Shown: one piece after another, positions 32,366 through 44,830 of the stretch | Layout of the letters: every line of letters begins with the position of its first letter | Position numbering within the stretch: the first letter of the stretch is position 1 | Source: Nelumbo lutea | Taxonomy: Eukaryota; Streptophyta; Magnoliopsida; Proteales; Nelumbonaceae | Direction of reading: 5' to 3' | Assembly: GCA_022828595.1 (NCBI GenBank) | Contig: JAKGHH010000008.1 | Location: 432,728-496,727 of the forward strand | DNA length: 64,000 nt | The notes under the pieces: generated by a model | What the model was told of the DNA's origin: nothing | Database searches by the model: none | Seen by the model: the letters and a program-made list of their open reading frames with translations, nothing else | Position numbers and translations under genes: made by a program

Positions 32366-33780
32366 TCAAGTTGGTGAGTATATATCATATAATCCCAGCT
32401 TGTTACATATGTAGTCCACTCTCCCCCAACTCAAACCTTTTGTAAACAAGTCTGCCCACTGGTTTCCCGTACTAACATATGCAGTTTCTATCACTCCATT
32501 CAGCACCTTCTCTCTCACAAAATGACAATCAACTTCGATGTGCTTGGTTCTTTCATGAAACACCGGATTGGAAGAGATATGAACCGTTGCCCGATTGTCA
32601 CAATAGAGCTTCATTGGAGTACTGATGTCATATCCTATCTCCTGTAGAAGGTTCCTTAGCCACACTAATTCACAAGCAGTATGTGCCATGGCCCTATATT
32701 TTGCTTCTACACTGCTTCTTGCCACAACTGTTTGCTTCTTACTTTTCCATGTTACCAGGTTACCCCTCAGAAAGGTGCAATAGCCTGTGGTAGATCGTCT
32801 ATCAGACATAGAACCTGCCCAATTAGATACCTCACAATCCTTAGCACTACATTCTAATGTGGGACCAAAGGTTTCTGCATGAACAGACTCACCACACTAA
32901 CCGCAAATGAAATATCAGGCCTAGTAATGGTTAGATAGTTTAGTTTGCCTACAAGTCGTCGGTATCTGCCAGGGTCTTCAAATACTTCACCTATATCACT
33001 GCTCAGCCTCGTATTTGTTTCCATAGGTGTCTCAGTCGGTTTAGTACCCAACAACCCTGTTTCTTCCAGTAAATCAAGCACATATTTCCTCTTACACAAA
33101 TTAATGCCATGCTTAGATCTTGCTACCTCTATGCCCAAAAAGTATTTCAACTTGCCAAGGTCCTTTGTCTGAAAGTGTTCCTGTAGGAATGCCTTTAATC
33201 TGTCAATGCCCATTTTATCATTTCCAGTCACAACGATATCATCCACATACACCACCAATATTATTTTGCCTACCGAAGAGTCAAGACTGAAGACAGAATG
33301 ATCAACTTGGCACTGTTTCATACCAAACTTCTTGACCACCTCATTAAACCTACCAAACCATGCTCGAGGGGACTGTTTAAGTCCATATATAGCCTTCTTA
33401 AGTCTGCATACCTTACCATCCTCCCCCTGAGCAACAAACCCTGGTGGTTGCTCCATGTAAACCTCCTCGAGCAAATCACCATGCAAAAAGGCATTTTTGA
33501 TATCTAGCCGATGTAGAGGCCAATCATACATAGCTGCAAGGGAGATGACGACACGAACTGACCCTATCTTAGCAACCGGGGAGAATGTCTCTGTGTAGTC
33601 AATGCCATAGGTTTGGGAGTACCCTTTGGCAACCAGCCGCGCCTTCAGGCGCTCAACACGACCATCTGGCAAATACTTAACACTATACACCCACTTACAA
33701 CCAACAGCCTGCTTCCCAGGAGGAAGAGCGGTGAGGTCCCAAGTGTGATTATGATGCAGAGCAAAGAGCTCTTTTTCCAT
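32366..33780 (-). pseudogene. Composite element RT and RNase H
   Basis: RT open for 308 codons from 33780: WVYSVKYLPDGRVERLKARL, RLDIKNAFLHGDLLEEVYM, KAIYGLKQSPRAWFGRF, intact catalytic YVDDIVVTGNDK, LKYFLGIEVARSKHG and RRLVGKLNYLT. After LVPH a stop (W to stop) and a deletion of roughly 70 bp near 32820 remove the KGAPG to GYTDADW section. RNase H then reads MSDRRSTTGYCTF, ARSSVEAKYRAMAH (usual Glu changed to Lys), LYCDNRATVHI and ends DIYSPT. Confidence 0.9.
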
Positions 33781-33813
33781 AGCACGACACCACTCTGGAG
33801 AGGTAAGGGCTTC

Positions 33814-35450
33814 CTACACATCCTTAGGAATAACCACGGAGGATAACAAAGAGATGAACTGGCAATGGGAGGCGGAGAGGTAAGTAAGTGAAACAAAATT
33901 GGAAATAGGGTGAAGGGTGCAGGTATGTTTACCTTTCCGGAAGGCAATAGGAACATCTAGGTCGGAAGCTGGTGTCGGAGCTGGAGCTGGATCTGTCGGC
34001 GGTGATGAAGTCGGAGGAGTTGCAGCCGGTACACGCGGGCGATGTGTATACACGTGACGGATGGGTGGACGGTCAACAGACGGTGGCACCGGAGGCAAGG
34101 ACGTAAGCATGACTGGAACCAAAGGAGGTGGATCAGCCACAGGAAGAGGAAGAGGAAGAGGAGGTGGTGATGTGAAGGAAGCAGCATCACCGGACCCCAC
34201 GAAGAACGGAGTAGACTCGAAGAATGTAACATCAGCACATACCAAGGAACGACAAGAACTGGGATGATAACACTTCTACCCTTTCTGAGTTCGGCAATAG
34301 CCAGGGAAGATACACTTTAGGGAACGTGCATCTAACTTGTCAGTCCCGGGACCCAGATTATGAACGAAGCAGACACAACCAAATACCCGAGGAGGAAGCA
34401 GAAACAGAGACATGTTGGGGAATAAGACACTAAAAGGAGAACGGCCATCAAGAATAGACGTGGGCATCCGATTAATTAAGAAACAAGAGGTGAGCATTGC
34501 ATCGCTCCAAAAGGTTTTAGGAACATTCATGCGGTGCATGAGGGAGCGTGCCGTTTCTACAAGATGTCGGTTCTTTCTCTCAACAACCCCATTTTGTTGC
34601 GGAGTGTAGGCACAGGAAGTTTGGTGTATAATGCCATGTTGGTCCAAGTATTCTTGAAAAGATGAAGACAAAGTATTCACGACCATTATCAGAACGGAAA
34701 ATTTTGATGTGAACACCAAATTGATTGCGGATCTCAGCATAAAATTTCTGGAATATGGCAAATAATTCACTTCTTTCTTTCATTAAATAGAGCCACGTCA
34801 TTCTTGAACAGCCATCAACAAAAATAACAAAATATCTATATCCATTATATGACATCACTTTATAAGGACCCCACACATTTGAATGAATTAAAGAAAAAAG
34901 ACTCGACACACGGTTATCGACCCTAGAACGAAAGGGAACACGATGGTGTTTCCCAAATTAACATGACTCACAATCTAAAACAGAAAGTTGACTCAATGAA
35001 AGGACTAAGGACTGCAACACTTTCAGCGAAGGATGACCAAATCTACAATGCCACTGGAGATGAGAAATGGATGACTGAAGGGCCATTGATGTTCTTCCAC
35101 CACAATCAAGATAATACAGTCCACCGGCTTCATGCCCTCCACCAATCTTCATCCCCGTCTTGAGATCCTGAAAACACACATAGAGTGGTAAAATGTGATG
35201 GAGCACTTAAGGGACTTGGTCAGCCTACTAATAGACATAAGATTAAATGGAAGCTTAGGTACAAATAAAACAGAGGATAGGGATACAGGGTCTAGGTCAA
35301 CATTACTAACACCACAGATAAATGATGTGGAGCCATTAGCAAGGGTAACAGATTGTGATGTTGAGCAATGGGTGAGAGATGAAAACACACCTGGAGTTCC
35401 CGTCATGTGATCGGAGGTTCCAAGTCAATAATCCAGGGGTTGGGTGTGGA
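33814..35450 (-). pseudogene. Composite element protease remnant, integrase and linker
   Basis: 35406-34958 holds the end of the protease (MTGTPGVFSS, VTLANGSTSFICGVSNVD) and the gag-pre-integrase block GGLYYLDCGG and WHCRFGHPSLK. 34909-34276 is integrase in two frames: IHSNVWGPYKV (first catalytic Asp changed to Asn), FRSDNGREYF (second), TPQQNGVVERKNRHL (Glu) and a C-terminus ending in a stop near 34275. The proline-rich linker (PPLPLPLPVADPPPLVP) lies at 34245-33814. Confidence 0.85.
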
Positions 35451-36538
35451 TGCCAAACAATACCTGAGTGTGCAAAGGTAGCTATGTTCTGCTGCGACTT
35501 GGATTGAACAAACCTTTCACACTCATCCCGAGGAACACTCACCATCTCCTTGTCTGGACCATCTGAGGGAGTAGAAGGCATCGGATCAGCTGCCCGGTTC
35601 TCCTGTCTAGAGCTGAATTTGGTGTCACTAGTCATGGCATGGTTGGCCCACGTCGAGGGAGGACCATGTAAGTCATAGCAGTAGTTAATAGTATGTCCAT
35701 CCAAACCACAATGAGTACACTTCCGTGGACCCGAGTCACGTCCTCTACCACGAGCTCCCCCTGAATCTCTGCCTCCAGTACGACCACCACCACGGATATG
35801 TGTAGGTCCACCACTACCACTCCTGCCGGGCTGGGCTCCTCGAACCCCACTTCTACCACCCCTCTCGACACTGCAAATGCTGATTTATCTGAGACATTAG
35901 AATCCATAGATCCAATGGAAGCCCTCCAAAGACGAGTAAACACCTCCTCTAAAGATGGAAGACCATATCCCCCTAGTATCTGGGCTCGTACTGGTTCATA
36001 CTCAGACTTCACCCCCACCAGAAACCGTGTCACATCAAGCTGTTCTCGCTGTTGCTGTTGAACTTTAAACATCATAAGTGAGAGGATGATAGACGTTTAA
36101 CTCATTACGGATATTTCTCACACTGGCATAGTACTCCTCAAGGCTCTGATTTCCCTGTTGCAGATTGAAATATTCCTGATACAGTTGATATACCCTAGTG
36201 GTATTATCCTGACCTGAATACAGTTTCTTAGCATGATCCCACACCTCTTTGGCTGTGTCAAGAAACATGAAGTTCACACTGATTCTGGGTTCCATACTGT
36301 TCCACAACCATGTGATGATCTGTGCATCTTCCTGTTCTCAGTCTTCATACTCCTGAGAATTAGCGGGGGGTTTCTCCTCTCTTATGTGCTTCACTTTCTT
36401 CTTTGCCTTCAGAAAAACCTCTACAGACTTGGCCCAAGGGACATAGTTCTCTCCATTCAGTTTAATGGAGGTCATTTGGACATTCAAGTAGTCAGTAGAT
36501 ATCATGACACTAGGTTTACTATCACTGTTTTCTGCCAT
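35451..36538 (-). pseudogene. Composite element gag, broken
   Basis: Starts MAENSDSKPSVMISTDYLN at 36538, with VQMTSIKLNGENYVPWAKS, a stop near 36340, then WNSMEPRISVNFMFLD, KLYSGQDNTTRVYQLYQ and YYASVRNIRNELNVYHP, a frame change near 36070, and LVGVKSEYEPVRAQILGG. The RG-rich tail is frame-shifted into a valine-rich stretch near 35800. The knuckle region ends HTINYCYDLHGPPSTWANH. The leader from 36539 to 37162 has no features. Confidence 0.85.
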
Positions 36539-37176
36539 TGCCGAACTCCCTTATCACTGAATTCTGAGCACAAAACACTGCACACTACACACAAACACTT
36601 CACCGAAAACTGCACACTGATTTCAACAGTAATAAATGCTGAGAACTGCAACACCACAAACCCTACTCACCGAAGTCTGCACACTAATTTCAGCAATATT
36701 AAATGCTGAAAACCACACTTGTAACACCACAAACCCTAATCCACAGCCACCGGAAGTTTCACCATTAAGTAGACGCTATTGCCCTTCGAATCACACACAA
36801 ACCAGAATAAACCCTAGCATACTGCAATCTGAAAACCCATCATATGAATTGTACTACACCTCTCATGTATTCCATAACAGAAAATATGCATAAAAAGAAA
36901 CTTTACCTCATCGCCTGAAGGCCAACCACACGAAGGATTGAGACACCACTACACCACACGTACCAGCCCTAATTAGGGCTTCGAAACAACAAGAACCAAT
37001 CACCAACGACACAATCGGAGACATAGGAACCTCCAAGGGAAGAGGGCGATCACTCCTTTTCAACCCTTTTCCCAGTCTCCAACTCACAGCTGAAAAACCC
37101 AAGAGAAACCCTAGTTCGAACGCGCAGAAGACAGAATTCTAGCAAGTCTGATTTGTTCAATGTGGCTCTGATACCA

Positions 37177-37474
37177 TGTTGAAGTTCGACCTGCCCTAGA
37201 ATTCTGTCTTGTTCGTTGACTGTAAAGTAAAGTGAACAGCAAGAAGTAGAAGTAGGAGAGGAAAGAAGAAGAGAGAAAAGAGAGAAGGTCTGGTTCGAAT
37301 TAGAGAAAAAGTTATCCCTAGATTCGGCCAGACCTGTTATTATATTATTAACTTATTGGAAAAGACTTATGTGCCCTTATTTAAGTAAGAGGCACTCGAA
37401 CTAACATAACAGTACACATCAACATTCTCAACAAGTGCAAAGACCAAAATACCCCTTCACTAACACCACTAACA
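37177..37474 (-). repeat. LTR-c of composite (5' LTR)
   Basis: 298 bp beside the primer site complement TGGCTCTGATACCA at 37163-37176. Outer end ACTAACA followed by ATAGT. Confidence 0.92.
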
Positions 37475-37479
37475 ATAGT

Positions 37480-40332
37480 CAATCCCATATGTCTGTGTAT
37501 AACCTTTTGCAACCAACCTAGCTTTGTACCTTTCAATGGTGCAGAACTCTCACAGAGGTCATCTTTGCAACAGGAGCAAAGGTCTCCAGATAGTCAATCC
37601 CATATGTCTGTGTATAACCTTTTGCAACCAACCTAGCTTTGTACCTTTCAATGGTGCCATCAACATGATATTTGATGGTGAAAACCCACTTACAGCCCAC
37701 TAGTTCCTTCCCTTCAGGCAAATCAACCACTTCCCAAGTGTCACTCTTATCCAGGGCATCAATTTCCGTTCTCATAGCATCCCTCCATTCTGGAATAGTA
37801 AGAGCTTCTAACACTGACCTGGGTATTGGGTTAGAAGCAACAAAAGAAGATTGTTCCTCCCTTGACTCATTTGAAGTAGAAGGAGATTCAAAAGAAGACT
37901 CAATTGGGACAGGAAGGGGGAGAGCAAACAACTATGATAGATTCTCCCCCTTTGGACAATGCCTCTCTTGAGAAGGATCATAGAAAGAAGAAGACTCATC
38001 AAATGTGACATCCATTGAGAAATACCAAGTTCTGGACTTTGGATCAAAGCAACAATAACCCTTTTGTGTGGAGGCATAACCAAGGAAAATGCACTTGTGG
38101 GCTTTTGGCTCAAATTTATGTCTCTAGGTAATTGGAATGTGTACATAACAAGTGCAGCCAAAGACACGGAGTGGAATAGGAAAAAGGTCATTGCCCAAAT
38201 GAAGAAGACTGAAAGGGAACTTAAAACCCAACACTCTGGATGGCATACAGTTGATTAGGTAAGTTGCAGTGAGGACAACATCCCCCCAAAATCTTGTAGG
38301 GACATGTGAGGCAAACAGGATACTTCTTGCAACTTCAACAATATGCAGGTTTTTTCTTTCAGTAACTCCATTCTGTTCTGGAGTCCTAACACAGGAACTT
38401 TGGTGAATAACCCCCAAACCAATGAGATAACATGTTAGGTTTCTCTCAAAATATTCTTTTGCATTGTCAGATCTAAAAATTTTGATTCTAGTATCAAATT
38501 GGGTTAGAACAAATTCATGGAACTGCCTCACAAGTCTAGGAACTTTATCATGGGACTTCATAAAAAATATCCAAGCATATCGTGAAAAATCATCGATGAA
38601 CAAGATAAAATATTTGTAGCCACCCATAGAGGGTAAGTGGTAAGGTCCCCACACATTAGAGTGCACAATATGGAATGGAGAAGAATATCTTTTATTACTC
38701 AAAGAATAACTGCTTCTACAATATTTTGACAACTCACAAGACTCACAATGAAGACTGGACAAATTAATTCCCTTAAATAGTTCTAGGAATAAATGACTCA
38801 ATGCAGTAAAAGAAAGATGACCCAAACAAAGATGACATAACATGACACGACTGACGGACCCTGAAGATGTAGATCCAAAGGTTGCTTTCCCAAGTTGTCC
38901 TTGTCTCTATCCAGGAGTATCTAGCAGATATATTCCATTCGCCTCATGGCCACTCCCAATCACTTTCTGAGACTCCAGATCCTAAAAAATATAGTAGGAA
39001 GGAAAAAATGTTACATTGCAATTCAAAGACTTGGTTAGGTTGCTTACAGATAACAAATTTGTATTTAGTTTGGGTACATGAAGACCAGAAGGAAGTAACA
39101 AAGAGTTTGTAGCCTTGATAGTTCCCTTGCCAGAGATTGGAGCAAGAGAGCCATCGGCTAGGGTGATTTTATCACGACCAGGAAGCAAATCATAAGAAAT
39201 AAACAAGGTGGAGAGGCTAATCATATGGTTAGAAGCACCAGAATCAATAATCCAAGGGATCCTACGATTACCTGAGATAGTTGCATGATTGGCAGAAGCC
39301 CGTATACCTGAATGAGCAAATGCAAAAGAGGTTGAATTTCCCGGAGGGTTGGAAGAGGAGGCAGCACCCTCTAGTTGACTGATCATCCTTCCATACTTCT
39401 CATACTTTGCCTTCATAACTGCTAACCATTCACTAGCAGTCCTCTCTTCGGTTAGGCATCTCTCATTATCTGGACAAGCAACAATATTGGCACTTCCTGT
39501 CTTCATATTATCAGTCTTCTTTTGGAACCAAAGGGGAAGAAGCTCTGGGTGCAGTTTCCAGCACTTGTCTTTTGTATGCTTTGGTTTCTTACAGTATTCA
39601 CAAATAACTTCCTTCTTACGTGAACCACCTGGACTTCCTGTAGTTCCCTTAGGTTTCAGCCCCATGTTAGCAAAGTGGTCATTAAGATCAACCCCTTGAA
39701 CCTGGACAAGTCTCCTGCTTTCTTCACTACTTAACAAGGCATAGGCCTGAGACAATGAAACACTATCCTTGGATAAGATGTTCTGTTTTGTGATGTCATA
39801 CTCGAGATTTAGCCCCATCAAAAATTCAAACACCCTGTTTCTCTCAACTAGTTTTCTGTAGGTTTCAGCATCATTAATACTTTCCTAGGCAACAATTCCC
39901 ATCAAGTCAATTTCTTGCCAAAGGGATTTTAACATTGAGAAATAAACAACCAGAGATTTCTCCCCTTGTCTTAAATTTTTCACATCACTCAGCTTGTATG
40001 CCCTGGCTACATTCAGTTTCTGAGAATAGGTTTCAGCAACATTGTCTCATATTTCCATTGCTGAATTCATCCATAAATAGTGTTGACTGATTACAGTGTA
40101 ATTTTCTTGCATCCATTTTTCATAGGATGGACCACCTTCTAAGAGAGCCTTCTTGCTCCCGGAGATATACCCCCACTTGCCTCTATTGCAGACATAAATT
40201 TTTACTGATTGTGACCATGCCTCTATTGTTGACTGTGGTCACAGCCAGTAGAGCACACTAGTAGAGAGTCAACAGAGGCCCCCGGAACCTGTCCAAATTC
40301 AGCAACATGCTTGTTTTCAACTTCTGAAAGAT
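37480..40332 (-). pseudogene. Copia-IV gag, protease, integrase and RT start
   Basis: The gag start MDLSEVENKHVAEFGQ at about 40332 has many stops. 39833-38982 has FLMGLNLEYDITKQNILS, CEYCKKPKHTKDKC (intact knuckle) and WIIDSGASNHMIS (protease). 38843-38124 has the gag-pre-integrase LCHLCLGHL, HSNVWGPYH (first catalytic Asp changed to Asn), FRSDNAKEYFE and EQNGVTERKN. RT starts at 37931-37533 with [20 protein letters not shown] and [13 protein letters not shown] 115-bp tandem repeat follows at 37475-37658. Confidence 0.87.
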
Positions 40333-40780
40333 CCATCTTCTTAAAACACTCCAAAAATAACTTCTAACAACTTCAACTAATCTGTTATCTGCATCAACCT
40401 CTATGCAGCCATACCTGTTATCTGCGTCACACCCGAAACCCGGGAGAAACAGAAAAAATCCATCCGCACCTTGTAGACTTCACAAAACACCAAGCAACTT
40501 GAATCGATCTTCAAGATGAAGAACAAGAAGTTTTTCAATCACTGAGTGCCAAGGTCAAACTCCCTGTGGAGCCCGCAATCAGATTTCTCCAGTTAATTAG
40601 GGTTTCGGGCAACACACTTGATACTGTCAAAGTGACGACAAGGATAGTCTCCTCTCCAAAAACCACAAACAACTAGGCTGGAAAAAATTTCTTTAACTAT
40701 TCATTTGATTCAGTTCTCCATGCATACTATGTAAGGGAAGGAGGAGAAATGAGAGAAAAGAAGAGTCCGCTTTGATACCA

Positions 40781-41110
40781 AGAAGAAAAACAGCCTTTTG
40801 AGATAAATGGACTATTCAAAAAGGGTGCAAGGAAGTGACAGAGAACAGCAGAAACAAAGAAGAGAGAAGAGGAAGAAGAAGGTGGTGACAATAAGGGTTC
40901 AGAGAACGATTTTCGAATCTAATCTCCTCTTACTCCCTAATTCCTTTTCATTAACTTAATTTCAGTAATTTACAGAGAGGCCCTTAACTGGGCCAATAAT
41001 TTAAAAAGACATAACATAAGAAAGGCTCATGTTGATGCCCATTACAGCAAAGAACATAAAGAAAAGAAATAAGAAACAGTCTATGGGCCATTCGGCCCAT
41101 CTTCTCTACA
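40781..41110 (-). repeat. 5' LTR of Copia-IV
   Basis: 330 bp next to the primer site. Same start (AGAAGAAAAACAGCC) and end (CTTCTCTACA) as its partner at 28619-28952. Confidence 0.9.
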
Positions 41111-42834
41111 GGTGGAGTAGTGACCATGGACTTGAGGCTATCAAAGGCTAGTTAGCCTTCTTCTGTCCAGCTGAATGCATCCTTTTTCAGTAGCTGAGTT
41201 AAGGGAGTGGCGATGAGTCCATAACCCTTGATAAATCATCTATAGTAACCAGTCAGCCCCAAGAAACCTATTAGATCTTTAACAAAGATGGGTTTGTGCC
41301 AGTTTTGGATAAGTTCCACCTTGTAAGGGTCTACCATGACCTTTCCAGTGGCTACCATATGCCCCAAGTAATGGATCTGGTTTTGTCCAAAAGAGCATTT
41401 GGACCACTCGGCATAGAGTTGGTTGTCTCTCAATGTGGTGAGTGTGATCTGCAAATGGATGAGGTGGGTGTCCCAATCCTTACTATAAATCAAAATGTCG
41501 TCGAAGAATACTAGGATGAATCAACGGAGGTAAGGCCGTAATATGTCATTCATGAATGCCTAAAAAGTGGATAGCACATTGGTTTAGCCCAAAGGGCATA
41601 ACCAGAAACTCATAGTGGTCGTCATGGGTTTTGAAGGCTGTCTTGGAGACATCAGCTGGATGAACCCTGGTTTGGTGATAGCCTGCACACAGGTCCAACT
41701 TAAAAAACACCTGAGCTGAGCCCAATTCATCTAGTAACTCATCAATTATGGGAACGGGAAAGCAGTCCTTGACCGTGATTTGGTTCAAAGCTCCGTAATC
41801 AACTAACCATGATTTAGTTCAAAGCTTCGTAATCAACGAAAAATGCCATGTACCTTCCTTTCAAACCAAGAGCACTGGAGAGAAGAATGAGCTAGTACTT
41901 GCTTGAATGTATCCCTTCCCTAACAGCCCGTTCACTACCTTTTCTATCTCCAACTTCTGGTAATAGGGGTACTGGTAGGGCCAGACATTTGTGGGACTAG
42001 CTCCGGGTATTAATGGTATTTGATGGTCCTGGGGTCTAGTGGGTGGGAGGTGTGAAGGCCTCCTTAAACACGTTATCAAACTGGGCCAACAAAAGTTGTA
42101 GAGACTTTTTTTTGGCCACTTGTGAGTTGCTTGGTGTTACTGTTATCTAGAATAGGGGAGGAGGGCTAGAAACCCAAATACATGAAGATGGGTTGTCTGG
42201 TGGCCTTGGAGGTCTAAAGTAGGGTGTTAGTGGTTACGGGTTGGGGGATTTTGGGTTTTAGGCCCTGTAGGTGGCACGACTGGCCATACTTAATAAATTC
42301 CATGGTCATACGGGTCCAATCACATATACTAGGTCCCAATCCCCTTAACCAGTGTACCCCTAGTATGATGTCAGCTCTTGAGAAATCCAGGGATGTAGGT
42401 CAACCATAAAGTTGTGCCCTTGTATGTAGAGCATCTCTTTCTCACAAATACTAGCACATGCCCATTGACTACCATTTGATACTCAAATTGAAAATGAGCT
42501 CACAGGCTGGACAGACATACCTAGTTGCTTGGTCAAAATGCAAGTGATGAAGTTCAAGGAGGATTCGCTATCTATTAAGATGGAAATCTGTCGCCCCATC
42601 AACTTCCCTTTGACCCGCATAGATTGTATAGATTGGAGGCCCATAAGGGCATGTATGGATATTTCATCTCCTTGGTTTGGCCCGTCCAGATCTTTATTAT
42701 CCCTTGCCAAGTTGGCAAATTCCACCCCATCCTCTTCTTCCTCAGTTTGAATGATGAACACCTGATGGGCCTTGCACTTGTGACCTGGCCCATACTTGTT
42801 GTCGCAATTATAACATAACCCTTTAGTTGAAAAC
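41111..42834 (-). pseudogene. Gypsy zinc knuckle, protease and RT
   Basis: Minus strand from 42834: GLCYNCDNKYGPGHKCKA (CCHC knuckle), a linker, and a protease with LIDSESSLNFI (usual DSG changed to DSE). A long spacer runs about 42480-42080. RT has PYYQKLEIEKVVNGLLGKGY, SSFFSPVLLV, DCFPVPIIDELLDELGSA, FFKLDLCAGYHQTRVHPADV, MPFGLNQ, the catalytic FFDDILIYSKDW near 41500, HYLGHMV and KKDAFSWTEEG, up to the Copia-IV junction. A stop plus a short local duplication lies at about 41800-41840. Confidence 0.87.
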
Positions 42835-43157
42835 AGCCCTCTTGAAGTATAGAATTGCTTGAGATTAGATGCAAAACCAGAAAACAAACAAGAGAAGATT
42901 AAGAGGTTGAGAGAGAGAGAGAGTTGCCGGCAATGAGAGTTAGAGAGTGAGAGGTTCGAACTAAACCTCCCTCTAACACTCTAAAACATTTTATTAAGTT
43001 AGTCTTTGAATTATTACAAAGAGGCCCTTGGGTGGGCAAGAAATTACAAAAACAGAGTATATAAGAGTATGGGCCCAGAATAAGAACCATTACAGAGGAA
43101 AACATAAACACAACATAGAATGACAGCCTATGGGCCATTTGGCCCATCTCCTCTACA
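42835..43157 (-). repeat. 3' LTR of Copia-V
   Basis: About 323 bp, AGTTGAAAACAGCCCTCTT to CTCCTCTACA. A (GA)n stretch near 42910-42923 varies between the two LTRs. Confidence 0.9.
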
Positions 43158-43164
43158 CTCCCCC

Positions 43165-44830
43165 TCAAGTTGAGCATAGAAGTTAATCATGCCCAGCTTG
43201 CTAGTGTCATGTTGAAGCCTTGCCTTAGAAATACCCTTGGTGAGGAAATCTGCCAATTGTCCTTCAGAAGTAATGAATGGAAGACACACTTCACCGGAAG
43301 AGACTGTTTCTCGAATAAAGTGTCTATCAACCTCAATATTTTTGGTTCTGTCATGTTGTACTGGGTTGTGAGCAATGTTGATGGCAACTTGATTATCACA
43401 GAACAACATCATGGGTTTGTCATGATCAATCCCAAGTTCTTCCATTAAGGACCTTAGCCACAACAATTCAGAGACTCCATGTGCCATGGCTCTATACTTT
43501 CCTTCGGCGGAGGATCAGGCCACAACTGATTGTTTCTTACTCCTCCAAGAGACAACATTACCAGCCACCAGACTGCAATACCCTGAAGTAGATCTTCTAT
43601 CATCAATATTTCCAACCCAATCAGCATCAGTATAGGCTTCAAGTTTCAGATGACCATTCTTGGTAAATAGAATTCATTTTCCTAGAGAGCCTTTCAGATA
43701 GCACAAAATTCGTTTTGCTGCTGCCATATGAGTATCTCTAGGAGCATGCATGAACTGACTAATAGAACTGACAGCATATGCAATATCTGGCCGAGTCATA
43801 CACAGATACAGGAGCTTCCCAAGAAGTCTCTGAAAGATCCCTTTGTCTTCCAACAATGTTCCATCCGAAGCTGAAAGTTTGTGACTCATATCAATGGGAG
43901 TTGCAACTGGTCTAGCACCCATTTTTCCAGTTTTAGACAGCAAATCAAGGACATATTTCCTCTGGGAAATAAGAATCCCATCTTTGGATCTAGCAACTTC
44001 TTTGCCAAGGAAGTATCTCAACTCCCCCAGATCCTTAATCTCAAATTCTGTACGGAGGAAAGACTTAAGGGCCCGAATGGCTGAGGCATCATCACCAATC
44101 ACTACAATGTCATCAACATACACAATGAGATACACTACTAGAGATCCACTTTTCTTCACAAAGAGAGTATGATCTGACTGTGTCTGAACATAGCCGAATT
44201 TTAACAAGTGCAGCTCTAAATTTCTCAAACCAGACTCTATGAGATTGTTTGAGGCCATAAAGTGATTTCTTCAATTTGCATACCTTTCCTTGCACATCTT
44301 TCCCATACATTCCTGGAGGGAGACACATGTGGACCTCCTCATGTAAGTCACCATTCATAAATGCATTCTTTACATCCAACTAATAAAGAGGCCAATCAAG
44401 GTGAGCTGCCAGAGAAAAGAGAACCCTCACAGATGTCATCTTGGCAACAGGGGCAAAGGTCTCCAGGTAGTCAATCCCATATGTCTGTGTGTAGCCTTTT
44501 GCAACAAGTCTGGCCTTGTACCTCTCAATAGTCCCATCAACCTTGTATTTAATGGTAAAGACCCACTTGCACCCAACTGGATCCTTCCCTTCAGGCAAAT
44601 CCACCACCTCCCAAGTATCATTTTTGTGTAGAGCATCCATTTCAGACTTCAATGGCATCTCTCCATTCTGGAATCCCAAGAGCTTCTGACACAGACCTAG
44701 GAATGGGGTTAAAAGAAACTGAAGAGAGGTGGGAAAAGTATGAAAGAGAAAGTAGATCATAAGAAAGGTGTTTGGAAATGCAGTGTGCAGTGCACTTCCA
44801 CTTTCCTTCCCTAACAGCAATGGGGACATC
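43165..44830 (-). pseudogene. Copia-V RT and RNase H
   Basis: 44832-44380 has [39 protein letters not shown] and [20 protein letters not shown], with a stop before LDVKNAFM. 44379-44113 has [17 protein letters not shown] and [20 protein letters not shown]. After a frame change, 44258-43674 (194 codons) has intact [48 protein letters not shown] and ILCYLKGSLGK. RNase H at 43670-43128 has NVVSWRSKKQ-like text with a stop where SSAEAEY begins, then LFCDNQVAINIAHNPVQHDR. Confidence 0.88.

Larger units (their letters stand above)
30263..37474 (-). mobile_element. Composite three-LTR copia element with captured sequence
   Basis: Flanked by a perfect ATAGT duplication (30258-30262, 37475-37479), so it arrived in Copia-IV as one unit. 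In element order: LTR-c 37177-37474, gag to RNase H, purine tract, LTR-b 32066-32358, about 1.56 kb of unrelated sequence 32065-30509, and LTR-a 30508-30263 lacking its first 45-50 bp. LTR-b has AGACT outside, not ATAGT, so the inner LTR pair is not a separate simple insertion. The foreign part contains a lineage-B gag start with its own LTR and primer site. Confidence 0.85.
28619..41110 (-). mobile_element. Copia-IV, lineage-B copia element hosting the composite
   Basis: 5' LTR 40781-41110, 3' LTR 28619-28952, primer site complement GCTTTGATACCA at 40769-40780 (one change from consensus), purine tract complement CTCCCCCTCAAG at 28953. The target duplication is degraded: CGGTG on one side and GGTGG on the other. 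Removing the element gives an unbroken gypsy reading TTPPMLVLLDFS. The body is interrupted at 30263-37474 by the composite element. Confidence 0.88.

Noticed and set aside
32066..37474. Treating LTR-b and LTR-c as an independent complete element
   Set aside because: The outside 5-mers AGACT and ATAGT do not match, whereas ATAGT matches at the LTR-a side, so the whole three-LTR unit is the insertion.
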